Positions 6,984 through 14,052 of a stretch of 18,662 nucleotides of DNA are shown piece by piece. Position 1 is the first letter of the stretch. The number at the start of each line of letters is the position of its first letter. A program made the position numbers and the translations under genes. The notes under the pieces are model-generated. The model made no database searches and was not told where the DNA came from. It saw only the letters and a program-made list of their open reading frames with translations. The stretch covers positions 1-18,662 of the forward strand of contig JAEEQP010000063.1 of the NCBI GenBank assembly GCA_016285355.1. Reading direction: 5' to 3'. This DNA is from Bacteroidales bacterium. GTDB taxonomy: Bacteria; Bacteroidota; Bacteroidia; Bacteroidales; F082.

Positions 6984-9152
6984 ATGTCACAATTTACAGA
7001 TTTTGGATTGAATCCCGCTCTGCTGAGGGCTATAAAGGAGCTGGGGTTCGAGAATCCTATGCCGATACAGGAAAAGACGATTCCTGTGCTCTTAGAGAAA
7101 GATGTTGACTTTGTGGGCCTTGCACAGACGGGAACAGGTAAGACTGCCGCATTTGGCTTGCCGTTGTTGAACAAAATCGATGCCTCGCAGCGTTGCGTCC
7201 AAGCATTAATCCTTTGTCCGACGCGTGAGCTTTGTATGCAGATTACCAGAGACTTGCGCAATTATGCCAAGTACATTCCCGAAATCCTGATTGTGCCTGT
7301 CTACGGCGGTGCCAGCATCGAGCTACAGTTCAAGGACTTAGCCAAGAAACCGCAGATTATCGTGGCCACGCCCGGCCGTCTCCGCGATATGATCCGCCGC
7401 AACCGCGTCGACTTCAGCAACGTGAAGACCATGATTCTCGACGAGGCCGACGAGATGCTCAACATGGGCTTCCAAGAGGAAGTCGACGACATCCTCGAAT
7501 ACATGCCCAAGGAAGGTCGCCACACCATGCTTTTCTCGGCCACCATGCCGAAGGAGGTGGAGGCCATCCTCAACAAGTACATGACCGACCCGGTGAAGGT
7601 GGCCGTGGGCGAACGCAACTCCGGCACCGCCAACGTCGACCACATCTATTACATGATGGCCGCCAAGGACCGCTACTCGGTGCTGAAGCGCATCATCGAC
7701 TACACGCCGTCCATCTACGGCATCATCTTCTGCCGCACCAAGCTGGAGACCCAAGAGATTGCCGACAACCTCATCCAGGACGGTTACAACGCCGCCGCCC
7801 TGCATGGCGACCTCTCGCAAGGGATGCGCGACAATGTGATGGACCATTTCCGCAAACGCAGCCTGCAACTGTTGGTGGCTACCGACGTGGCCGCCCGTGG
7901 CCTCGACGTGAAGGAACTGACACACATTATTAATTACAACCTGCCTGACGACATTGAGACCTACGTACACCGCAGCGGTCGTACAGGTCGCGCTGACAAA
8001 CGCGGCATCTGCATCAGCCTCATCAACCTCCGCGAGAAGAGCAAAATCAAGCGGATTGAGAAGATTGTAGGCCGTCCCTTTAAGAAGGGCATCATTCCCA
8101 CAGGCAAGGAAGTGTGCGAGAAGCAACTCTTCAACCACATCGACCGCATCGAGCATGTCGACATCAACCGCGAAGAAATCGACGATTACTTGCCAGTCGT
8201 TTTCCGCAAACTGGAATGGATGAGCCGCGAAGAACTCATCACCCGCATGGTGGCCCTTAACTTCAATCGTTTCTTGGACTATTACAAGGATGCCATTGAC
8301 CTTAACGTCAACGAAAAAGACGAGAAGAAAGACCGCAAGGAACTCAAAAAGGAACGCGAGCACCGCGACGAGACCATGAAACGTCTCTACTTCGGCATGG
8401 GCAAAAACGACCACATCCTGCCGCAGAAGATTATCGGCAAAATCAACGATGTCACCCATTCGAAGAACATCCCGATTGGCCGCATCGACCTTTATGGCGA
8501 CTATTCCTACGTGGATGTCGAAGAGAGCTTCGTCCCCATGATTATCGAATGCTTCGCCGACCCGCACAACAACCCTCGCGGCATTGTGGTGGAGGTGGCC
8601 AAAGACCAGCCCGAACGCAAGAAGAGCAGCGAGAAGAAAGACTTCGGCGAGAAGAAAGAGCGTAAGGAACGCCGCGACCGCGACGAGTTCCGTAGTGACG
8701 AACGCCGTGAAAAACACGAGGACTTCCACGAAAAGCGCGACGACCGCAAAGGTAAGTATGGTGACGACTTCGGCGAGAAAAAATCCAAGAAGAAAAAGAA
8801 GGATTTCGACGACGACAAAACCTACTACAAATCAGAACGCTCCCGCGACGGCCGCGAGTGGCTCGACCCTGATTGGAGAGAGCATTTGGACGACATCGAT
8901 GTCTTTTTGGACGATGACGACCGCCCGAGCCGCAAGCAGCGCAACGCTGAGCGTGGTTTCGGTGCCAAGAAAGGCAGTGGTTCCTCAAAGGGTAGTTCAT
9001 CGAGAGGGGGAAGCTCAAGGGGAGGTTCTTCAAGGAGTAGTTCTTCTTCGCGTTCGTCTTCGAGAGACTCTGGCCGTGGCCGCCGTGGCGCCAGCCGCTA
9101 TGAGGATGACTATTATTCACCGCGCCGCCGTGGCGGAGGCCGTCGGAGATAG
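6984..9152 (+). CDS. DEAD-box ATP-dependent RNA helicase (DeaD/CsdA-like) with DbpA-type RNA-binding domain
   Basis: 722 residues. All helicase motifs are visible: the Q-motif around FTDFGLNPALLRAIKELGF, AQTGTGKT at 47-54, PTRE at 79-82, TPGR, DEAD at 153-156, SAT at 185-187, ATDVAARGLD at 299-308 and HRSGRTGR at 329-336. Residues about 467-535 (RLYFGMGKNDHILP, IGRIDLYGDYSYVDV) match the DbpA RNA-binding domain. By family knowledge it remodels RNA, typically in ribosome assembly, mRNA turnover or cold adaptation. The tail from about 545 is low complexity: first Lys/Arg/Asp/Glu-rich, then Ser/Gly/Arg-rich, with an RRRGGGRRR end. It is probably disordered and RNA-binding. Third codon positions are rich in G/C, which creates a long open frame on the other strand. 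A monocistronic unit is likely. Confidence 0.95.
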   Translation: MSQFTDFGLNPALLRAIKELGFENPMPIQEKTIPVLLEKDVDFVGLAQTGTGKTAAFGLPLLNKIDASQRCVQALILCPTRELCMQITRDLRNYAKYIPEILIVPVYGGASIELQFKDLAKKPQIIVATPGRLRDMIRRNRVDFSNVKTMILDEADEMLNMGFQEEVDDILEYMPKEGRHTMLFSATMPKEVEAILNKYMTDPVKVAVGERNSGTANVDHIYYMMAAKDRYSVLKRIIDYTPSIYGIIFCRTKLETQEIADNLIQDGYNAAALHGDLSQGMRDNVMDHFRKRSLQLLVATDVAARGLDVKELTHIINYNLPDDIETYVHRSGRTGRADKRGICISLINLREKSKIKRIEKIVGRPFKKGIIPTGKEVCEKQLFNHIDRIEHVDINREEIDDYLPVVFRKLEWMSREELITRMVALNFNRFLDYYKDAIDLNVNEKDEKKDRKELKKEREHRDETMKRLYFGMGKNDHILPQKIIGKINDVTHSKNIPIGRIDLYGDYSYVDVEESFVPMIIECFADPHNNPRGIVVEVAKDQPERKKSSEKKDFGEKKERKERRDRDEFRSDERREKHEDFHEKRDDRKGKYGDDFGEKKSKKKKKDFDDDKTYYKSERSRDGREWLDPDWREHLDDIDVFLDDDDRPSRKQRNAERGFGAKKGSGSSKGSSSRGGSSRGGSSRSSSSSRSSSRDSGRGRRGASRYEDDYYSPRRRGGGRRR

Positions 9153-9158
9153 TTTTTG

Positions 9159-9196
9159 TCACAAAACCGACAAAACTTACAAAACCTTGTTCTTTT
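9159..9196 (+). repeat. Left inverted arm of the GxxExxY cassette
   Basis: The arm begins TCACAAAAC and contains spaced ACAAAAC units. It aligns with the complement of 9769-9805 over about 37 positions, with mostly matching bases. It starts 6 nt after the helicase stop codon. The sequence is A/C-rich, so some of the similarity is low-complexity. Confidence 0.6.
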
Positions 9197-9211
9197 CAAT
9201 ATGTTGGGAGG

Positions 9212-9239
9212 GCAACGGCTCGCAACCGCTTGCCGTTGC
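9212..9239 (+). terminator. Left hairpin of the GxxExxY cassette; possible helicase terminator
   Basis: An 8-bp perfect stem (GCAACGGC/GCCGTTGC) encloses TC-GC-AACC-GC-TT, where GC/GC can pair around an AACC tetraloop. The same layout recurs with a different stem at 9739-9764 on the other strand. It may also terminate helicase transcription, although no U-tract follows directly. Confidence 0.55.
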
Positions 9240-9243
9240 TTGA

Positions 9244-9259
9244 CCCGACTAAAGTCGGG
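9244..9259 (+). repeat. Left inner palindrome of the GxxExxY cassette
   Basis: CCCGACT-AA-AGTCGGG is a perfect palindrome followed by CTTTAAAAT, 18 nt before the GxxExxY start codon. Its counterpart at 9721-9735 has a different stem but is likewise followed by a TAAAA run, on the other strand. Confidence 0.6.
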
Positions 9260-9277
9260 CTTTAAAATGCAACTGGT

Positions 9278-9712
9278 ATGATAGATATTGAGGCTTTAAA
9301 GAACTATGCTTACGATACGATTGGAGCTATTCATGAAGTTCACAAGGAATTAGGTCCTGGATTGAATGAAAAAATATATCAAGAAGGTCTTCAATTGGAA
9401 TTGTTGGAAAGAAATATTCCGTTCCAGAAAGAATTGACGTTTCATCCTACGTATCACGGCAAGGAAATGGAAAGCACATATAGGTTAGATTTTTTGATTA
9501 ACAGTGATATTATTGTTGAGCTAAAGTCTGTTGAGAGTCTAACAAGCGAACATAAAGCCCAGTTATTCAACTATATGAGATTACTAAAAGTTTCTGTCGG
9601 AATTTTGGTCAATTTTTATCCAAGATTTGCCGAAATTGAACGTTACTTTTTCAACCCAGAGGATAACGAAATCTATGGTTCCGATGGCTTCTCTATCAGA
9701 AAATACGTTTAA
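9278..9712 (+). CDS. GxxExxY protein (PD-(D/E)XK_3 family)
   Basis: 144 residues, normal for the family. The naming motif is exact: G28-L-N-E31-K-I-Y34 within ELGPGLNEKIYQEGL. The PD-(D/E)XK nuclease-like core is visible as D71 in YRLDFLI and E81-L-K83 in IIVELKSVE, followed by HKAQLFNYMRLL and GILVNFYP. The fold predicts a small nuclease or a nucleic-acid-binding relative. The biological role of GxxExxY proteins is not established. The gene is clearly more A/T-rich than the helicase and menA on either side. It is enclosed by symmetrical inverted arms and hairpins, which suggests arrival as a unit. Confidence 0.93.
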   Translation: MIDIEALKNYAYDTIGAIHEVHKELGPGLNEKIYQEGLQLELLERNIPFQKELTFHPTYHGKEMESTYRLDFLINSDIIVELKSVESLTSEHKAQLFNYMRLLKVSVGILVNFYPRFAEIERYFFNPEDNEIYGSDGFSIRKYV

Positions 9713-9720
9713 GTTTTATA

Positions 9721-9735
9721 GCATCCGAAGGATGC
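9721..9735 (+). repeat. Right inner palindrome of the GxxExxY cassette
   Basis: GCATCC-GAA-GGATGC is a perfect 6-bp stem with a 3-nt loop, 8 nt after the gene's stop codon. Read on the minus strand it is followed by TATAAAAC, mirroring the left palindrome. It could also act as a terminator. Confidence 0.6.
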
Positions 9736-9738
9736 GTC

Positions 9739-9764
9739 GGAAAGGAGCCGGTTGGCGACTTTCC
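9739..9764 (-). repeat. Right hairpin of the GxxExxY cassette
   Basis: Read on the minus strand, the stem GGAAAG/CTTTCC encloses TC-GCC-AACC-GGC-TC. The AACC loop and flanking TC match the left hairpin at 9212-9239, while both stems differ in sequence yet stay paired. Confidence 0.6.
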
Positions 9765-9768
9765 CTGT

Positions 9769-9805
9769 AAAACAAAAAGTTTTGTTAGTTTTGAAAGTTT
9801 TGTGA
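9769..9805 (-). repeat. Right inverted arm of the GxxExxY cassette
   Basis: On the minus strand it reads TCACAAAAC and continues in close parallel to 9159-9196. It ends 12 nt before the menA start codon and contains TAGTTTTG at 9786-9793, a match to the -7 promoter consensus that may drive menA. Confidence 0.6.
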
Positions 9806-9817
9806 TAAAGAACAACA

Positions 9818-10723
9818 ATGGCAAAGTTAAAGACTTGGATAAAAGCTTCTCGTCCGAGGACGCTGCTACTTTCTTTTTCAGGAATATTGTTAGGCGGTTT
9901 CTTGGCTTTTGGTGTCGGCCCTTCGACAGGCTCAGGGACCTTAACGACCGTGTTTTGTGCTCTGACAGCTGTGTTATTGCAAGTCTTATCCAACCTCGCC
10001 AACGACTACGGCGACTTCAAGAAAGGTACCGATAGTGCCAAACGTGTCGGCCCACAGCGCGAGATGCAAAGCGGAGCCATCACCGAAAAGGAAATGAAAC
10101 GAGGCTTAGCCGTCACCGCTTTGTTATGCCTGATTTCCGGTGCCTTATTGATTTTCGTTTTCGCCCGACTGACTTGGCAAGAATTAGCCGTTTTCGCCGC
10201 CTTGGGCATAGGTGCAGTATTGGCCGCTCTATTTTACACTTTGGGTAAACATCCCTACGGCTATCGCGGTTTAGGTGACTTGTATTGTTTTCTCTTCTTC
10301 GGCTGGGCAGCAGTATTCGGAACTTTTTATTTGGCCACCAAAAACCTTGATTTCAGCGTCCTGTTGTCCGCCTCAGCGATGGGCTTCCTCTCCAATGCTG
10401 TACTAAACATCAACAACATGCGCGACTATGAGAACGACAAGGCCTCGGGCAAAAACAGTCTTGTAGTGAAGTTAGGCTTGAAAAAGGCTTTTGTCTATCA
10501 TTGTCTGCTCATCGTCGGAGCTTTCGTCTGTCTGACCGTTTTTCTCATCTTCAAACACACACCCTATTATACTTACGCTTTTTGGTTGCTTTTTCCATTG
10601 TTTCTCAAGGATTTGATAGCCATAAAAAAGACAAAGCCTGAATTATTGGATCCGTTTTTGGGGCAGCAAGTGAAGCATAGTTTTTTGCTGGTTTTGGTTT
10701 ATGGGGTGTTGCTTGTGGTTTGA
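9818..10723 (+). CDS. menA: 1,4-dihydroxy-2-naphthoate polyprenyltransferase (MenA)
   Basis: 301 residues, the usual size. MenA attaches a polyprenyl chain to 1,4-dihydroxy-2-naphthoate in the inner membrane, the step giving demethylmenaquinone. The first Asp-rich motif is N62-D-Y-G-D66 continuing FKKGTD72, followed by GPQREMQSGAI, typical of MenA rather than UbiA. The second is NNMRDYENDKASGKNSL at about 199-215. Multiple hydrophobic helices are evident. Residues 34-42 (GPSTGSGTL), in the loop between helices 1 and 2, come from a dispersed repeat also found in the T9SS gene at 5596-5622. The start at 9818 lies just inside the border of the GxxExxY cassette, so its upstream region may have been replaced by that element. 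Confidence 0.93.
   Translation: MAKLKTWIKASRPRTLLLSFSGILLGGFLAFGVGPSTGSGTLTTVFCALTAVLLQVLSNLANDYGDFKKGTDSAKRVGPQREMQSGAITEKEMKRGLAVTALLCLISGALLIFVFARLTWQELAVFAALGIGAVLAALFYTLGKHPYGYRGLGDLYCFLFFGWAAVFGTFYLATKNLDFSVLLSASAMGFLSNAVLNINNMRDYENDKASGKNSLVVKLGLKKAFVYHCLLIVGAFVCLTVFLIFKHTPYYTYAFWLLFPLFLKDLIAIKKTKPELLDPFLGQQVKHSFLLVLVYGVLLVV
9916..9942 (+). repeat. Dispersed repeat, copy 2, in frame in menA
   Basis: 26 of 27 bases are identical to 5596-5622 and it is read in the same frame, giving the same residues GPSTGSGTL. It falls in a predicted loop between membrane helices, where an insertion should be tolerated. Confidence 0.75.
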
Positions 10724-10740
10724 CATTTACAGCACTTCAC

Positions 10741-10771
10741 TTTGGGGGTTGATGGATTTTGACTAATTTTG
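10741..10771 (+). promoter_or_regulatory. Promoter of the first TPR lipoprotein gene
   Basis: TTTG at 10741-10744 and TAATTTTG at 10764-10771 are 19 nt apart, an excellent Bacteroidota -33/-7 match. The -7 element ends 5 nt before the ATG at 10777, so the message should be leaderless or nearly so. Confidence 0.65.
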
Positions 10772-10776
10772 CGGTT

Positions 10777-12210
10777 ATGATTCGCAACGCTGTAAAAATA
10801 GTTTTTTTGGGGTTAGGGCTTTTCTTGTGCGCCTGTCATCCCATGCCTCGCGATATGCAGCAAGCCGCCCATGATGCCTTGGAAAATGCCCGTGTTCAGT
10901 TGGACTCCGGCAATAAAACGAAGGCCATGAGACTGTTCAAGGAGGCAGAACATTTCGGGCTTTTGGCCGACGACACGCTGACCGTAGCCCATGCAAGGTT
11001 CAATATTGCGAAATGTTTGGGTGTTTATGCAGATGAAAAAGAGTTCATTTCGCTGTTGAAGGCCGCCGACGAGGGCTTTGGCAACAATTACGCCGAGCGC
11101 GCCAAAGTGATGACGGTTTGGGGCGATTATTACCAATTCCACAGGCAATTCGACAGCGCGGAGGTTTATTTGAACCGGGCGATGGACTATGCGGAACGAA
11201 GTGGTTTGATTGATGCCAAACGTTGGGTTTTGTCCGCTTTTCATGTGAAGTGTTTCAACGCCAAGGAATACAAAAAGTCTGGCGATTACATACAGCAGTT
11301 CTTTCAAACCTATCCCCCCAATGCAAGCGACAGCGTGCTGATGTATTATTACCACAATTTGGGGAACGTCTACTTTGAGATGGGCAACATGGATTCGATG
11401 GCCTATTGCTATGGGAAGTTGGAGGAGCTTGTAACCCAATCAGAACCAGATTGTTCTGCTCAAAATGAAGACGGATGGTATTATGGCGCACTGGCCAATT
11501 TTGCCGAGATGCGCGGCGATTTTGAGAAGGCATGTGAGTACATATATTGGTACGAAAAACGCAATGCACATTACGAAATAGAGGAGCATAAGAACAATCT
11601 CGCACTCATCAGCCAAAAGTATGACACTGAGATGATGCAGAACGAGTTGAACCAGAAAATCATTCGGAAACAACGCGTTATCATCCTCATTAGCGGGTTG
11701 GCGGCATTGGTTTTGTTGGCCTTCTTGATTTCACAAATCCGATTGGCGAGAAACCGCAAACGAGAGGCTGAAATCAACGCCGAACTGTTCCATTTCAAAC
11801 AGCAAAACCAAGTCTTGGCACAAAAGGGCGCCGAACACGAGCAAATCCAACAGGACTACGCCGACCGCCTTTCGGAAGCTTTAGACAAGGAACACCAAAC
11901 AATGATGCTATTAGACATCTACCTGAACAACAGCAAGAAAGCCAATCTTTTGAACGACTTGGAGCGTTCCGTTTTCGGCAAAAAGGACCATTGGAAAGCC
12001 ATGCTCGCCGTGGTGGAGGAGAAATATCCTGGCCTTTGGGAAACCCTCGGACAAAAATACCCAGACTTGGACGAGGAGGAGAAGAAATCCTTCATCCTCT
12101 CGCATTTCAAGGTCTCGCGACAAGAAGAGGCGGACTATCTTGGGACTACCGTTAATATGGTGGATAAATTGCGAGGGCGGGTGAGGAAGAAAATGGAAAG
12201 ACATGAATAG
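10777..12210 (+). CDS. TPR lipoprotein with membrane segment and putative C-terminal HTH (signal transducer), paralog 1
   Basis: 477 residues from the ATG at 10777. An in-frame TTG at 10759 is rejected because it overlaps the promoter. The signal sequence ends in a lipobox, L17-C-A-C20. Residues about 25-280 are TPR-like helical repeats (DALENARVQLDSGNKTKAMR, DYYQFHRQFDSAEVYLNRAM). A single membrane segment lies at about 299-319. After it come basic residues (RLARNRKREAEINAE), a coiled coil to about 375, and a C-terminal helical region (SRQEEADYLGTTVNMVDKLR) resembling a helix-turn-helix. The layout suggests a periplasmic sensor joined to a cytoplasmic DNA-binding part; this is inference. It is a tandem paralog of the next gene, with very similar sequence throughout. 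The inducing signal is unknown. Confidence 0.8.
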   Translation: MIRNAVKIVFLGLGLFLCACHPMPRDMQQAAHDALENARVQLDSGNKTKAMRLFKEAEHFGLLADDTLTVAHARFNIAKCLGVYADEKEFISLLKAADEGFGNNYAERAKVMTVWGDYYQFHRQFDSAEVYLNRAMDYAERSGLIDAKRWVLSAFHVKCFNAKEYKKSGDYIQQFFQTYPPNASDSVLMYYYHNLGNVYFEMGNMDSMAYCYGKLEELVTQSEPDCSAQNEDGWYYGALANFAEMRGDFEKACEYIYWYEKRNAHYEIEEHKNNLALISQKYDTEMMQNELNQKIIRKQRVIILISGLAALVLLAFLISQIRLARNRKREAEINAELFHFKQQNQVLAQKGAEHEQIQQDYADRLSEALDKEHQTMMLLDIYLNNSKKANLLNDLERSVFGKKDHWKAMLAVVEEKYPGLWETLGQKYPDLDEEEKKSFILSHFKVSRQEEADYLGTTVNMVDKLRGRVRKKMERHE

Positions 12211-12218
12211 ATTTTTTA

Positions 12219-12300
12219 CACGAATTGCCATGAATTAAACACAAATTTTTCAAAAATTGAAATTAATGAATAATTCGTGATAAATTGCTGATAATTCATG
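12219..12300 (+). repeat. A/T-rich nested inverted repeats between the TPR paralogs
   Basis: CACGAATT (12219-12226) pairs with AATTCGTG (12272-12279), and CATGAATTA (12229-12237) pairs with TAATTCATG (12292-12300). AATTTTT-C-AAAAATT lies between them. This may be a transcription end signal for the first paralog or a decayed repeat; no coding potential was seen. Confidence 0.4.
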
Positions 12301-12340
12301 TTTTATAAACATACTGGGATTTTTTTATGAGGAATTCAAG

Positions 12341-12473
12341 TTGGACTTTTTTTCAGAAAAAGTTTGGACTAAACACAACTCCAACCCGTTCATTCACAAA
12401 ACATTACAATTTTCCAATCCCGAAAAAGTTTGGACAGCCTTTTCTATTGCTTGACAAATATGGTAGTTTTGCA
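12341..12473 (+). promoter_or_regulatory. Shared upstream module, copy A (before TPR lipoprotein 2)
   Basis: TTGGAC boxes lie at 12341, 12364 and 12430, followed by TTGACA at 12451 and TAGTTTTG at 12464-12471. From 12361 it aligns without gaps to copy C (16221 onward) over 113 nt with 16 differences, and the box spacing also matches copy B (13920 onward). The TAnnTTTG element marks the probable promoter. The usual -33 element is missing at 19-21 nt, so the upstream boxes may be activator sites. Confidence 0.7.
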
Positions 12474-12501
12474 CCGCTAAAACAAAATCTTTTTTATCCC
12501 C

Positions 12502-13914
12502 ATGAAACGGTATCATCTGGTTTTGTTTTTTCTTGTCACAATGTTGGCGGCTTGCCATCCTACATCCCGCGATGTGAAGCAAGTCGCTTTCGATGCCTTG
12601 GAAAACGCTCGTATCCAGTTGGATTCAGGCAACAAGGCGGAGGCCATGAAATTGTTCAAGGAAGCAGAACATTATGGCCTTTTGGCGAATCATACGCTGA
12701 CGGTGGCTCATGCACGGTATCATATTGCTCAATGTTTAGGCTACTATGCTGACAAAGATGAGGTCGTTTCGTTGCTGAAGTCTGCTGCCGAGGGTTTTGG
12801 CGAAGATTATGCCGACCGTGCTGAAGCACTGAGAGAGTTGGGCGATTTCTATCAGTTCCACAAGCAATTTGATAGTGCAGCGTATTATTTAGACCAAGCC
12901 ATGACCTATGCTGACCAAAGCGGATCAACAGAAGCAAAACGCAATGTCTTGTCTGCTTTTCATACCATGTATTTCAATATTGGAGATTACGAAAAGTCGG
13001 CCGATTATCTCAACCAGTTTTGGCAATCCTCAATTTCTGATGGTGACGACAACCTGCTCATGTACTACTATCACGATATGGGGAACATCTATCTTGAGTC
13101 TGGCGACTTGGATTCTGCGGATTATTATTACAGTCGTTTGGAGGAACTTGTGTCCCAAACCAAGCCTAACGAGGATACTTGGTTCTATTACGGAGTCCTG
13201 TCCGATTTTGCCGAAGAGCGCGGTGATTATGAAGCCGCTTGCAAATACGGCTGTCTTTATGAGGAAGGCAGCAAGCTAAAAGAAATAGAGCAACAGGGAA
13301 ACAATCTTGCGCTCATCAGCCATAAATATGACAGTGAGGTGATGCGGAACGAGTTGAACCGGAAAATCATCATCAAGCAGCGTATCATAGTCATTATCAG
13401 TTTGGTAGCGACTTTGGTTTTGGCAGCGTTGTTGGTTTCGCAAATCCGCTTGGCAAGACGGCGCAAACGTGAAGCCGAAATCAATGCCGAGCTGTTCCAC
13501 TTCAAGCAGCAGAACAAGGATTTGGCCCAAAAACACGTCGAGAACGAGCAAATACAGCAAGACTATGCCGACCGTCTTTCGGATGCCCTGATGAAGGAAC
13601 AACGCATCATGCTATTATTAGACAACTATCTGAATAGCAACAAAAAAGCCATTCTTCTCAAAGACTTGGAAACGTTCGTTTACGGCGACAAGAACCATTG
13701 GGAGGCCATGCTTGAGGTGGTGGACCAGCTCTATCCCGACCTTATGGCAACCCTCCAAAAGAAATATCCCGACTTGGACGAGGACGAGCGGAAGTCCTAC
13801 ATCCTTTCCTATTTCAAGCTCTCGCGCCAAGAGGAAGCCGATTATCTCGGCACTACTGTCAATATGATTGACAAACTGCGCGGAAGACGGAGAAAAAAGA
13901 TGGAGGAAGGATAA
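12502..13914 (+). CDS. TPR lipoprotein with membrane segment and putative C-terminal HTH (signal transducer), paralog 2
   Basis: 470 residues. The signal peptide ends in a good lipobox, L15-A-A-C18. The remaining layout repeats paralog 1: TPR-like repeats (DALENARIQLDSGNKAEAMK, GDFYQFHKQFDSAAYYLDQA), a membrane segment at about 293-313, a basic stretch (RLARRRKREAEINAE), a coiled coil, and a C-terminal region (SRQEEADYLGTTVNMIDKLR) with basic end RGRRRKKM. The pair arose by tandem duplication. Unlike paralog 1, it is preceded by the shared upstream module, so the two are probably regulated differently. A copy of the same module follows the gene directly, ahead of DUF1573, so this protein is a candidate regulator of the module. 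That link is a guess from proximity. Confidence 0.8.
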   Translation: MKRYHLVLFFLVTMLAACHPTSRDVKQVAFDALENARIQLDSGNKAEAMKLFKEAEHYGLLANHTLTVAHARYHIAQCLGYYADKDEVVSLLKSAAEGFGEDYADRAEALRELGDFYQFHKQFDSAAYYLDQAMTYADQSGSTEAKRNVLSAFHTMYFNIGDYEKSADYLNQFWQSSISDGDDNLLMYYYHDMGNIYLESGDLDSADYYYSRLEELVSQTKPNEDTWFYYGVLSDFAEERGDYEAACKYGCLYEEGSKLKEIEQQGNNLALISHKYDSEVMRNELNRKIIIKQRIIVIISLVATLVLAALLVSQIRLARRRKREAEINAELFHFKQQNKDLAQKHVENEQIQQDYADRLSDALMKEQRIMLLLDNYLNSNKKAILLKDLETFVYGDKNHWEAMLEVVDQLYPDLMATLQKKYPDLDEDERKSYILSYFKLSRQEEADYLGTTVNMIDKLRGRRRKKMEEG

Positions 13915-13919
13915 AAAAT

Positions 13920-14052
13920 TTGGACTTTTTTCAAAAATTGTTTGGAATAGGTACTAAATTATCTTATTCATTTTCTGCATTTTACACTATTTTATAACTC
14001 AGAATTGTTTGGAATATCTGTCCGACCGCTTGACAAAGGCGGTAGTTTTGCA
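13920..14052 (+). promoter_or_regulatory. Shared upstream module, copy B (before the DUF1573 gene)
   Basis: Boxes TTGGAC at 13920, TTGGAA at 13942 and TTGGAA at 14009 are followed by TTGACA at 14030 and TAGTTTTG at 14043-14050. Distances are nearly the same as in copies A and C: 67 bp between the last two boxes, 23 nt from the start of the second GTTTGGA to TTGACA, and 13 nt from TTGACA to TAGTTTTG. The A/T-rich spacers have diverged. About 90 nt of leader precede the DUF1573 start, including a small hairpin ATGTGT-AAA-ACACAT at 14076-14090. Confidence 0.65.

Noticed and set aside
7232..7933. 233-residue frame overlapping the helicase in another frame
   Set aside because: It is His/Arg/Pro-rich shadow sequence within motif-bearing helicase codons.
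7338..8729. 463-residue open frame on the minus strand across the helicase gene
   Set aside because: It is antisense to the well-supported helicase motifs and arises from G/C-rich third positions; the product is Val/Ala/His-rich with no recognisable domain and no promoter or homology signal.
12451..12471. TTGACA read as a classic -35 box of a sigma-70 promoter
   Set aside because: The distance to TAGTTTTG is only 7 nt of spacer, far shorter than the usual 17; the hexamer is conserved in all three modules but must have another role.
12327..12752. 141-residue frame spanning the module and the start of TPR lipoprotein 2
   Set aside because: It crosses the shared promoter module and runs out of frame with a gene that has a clear lipoprotein signal.
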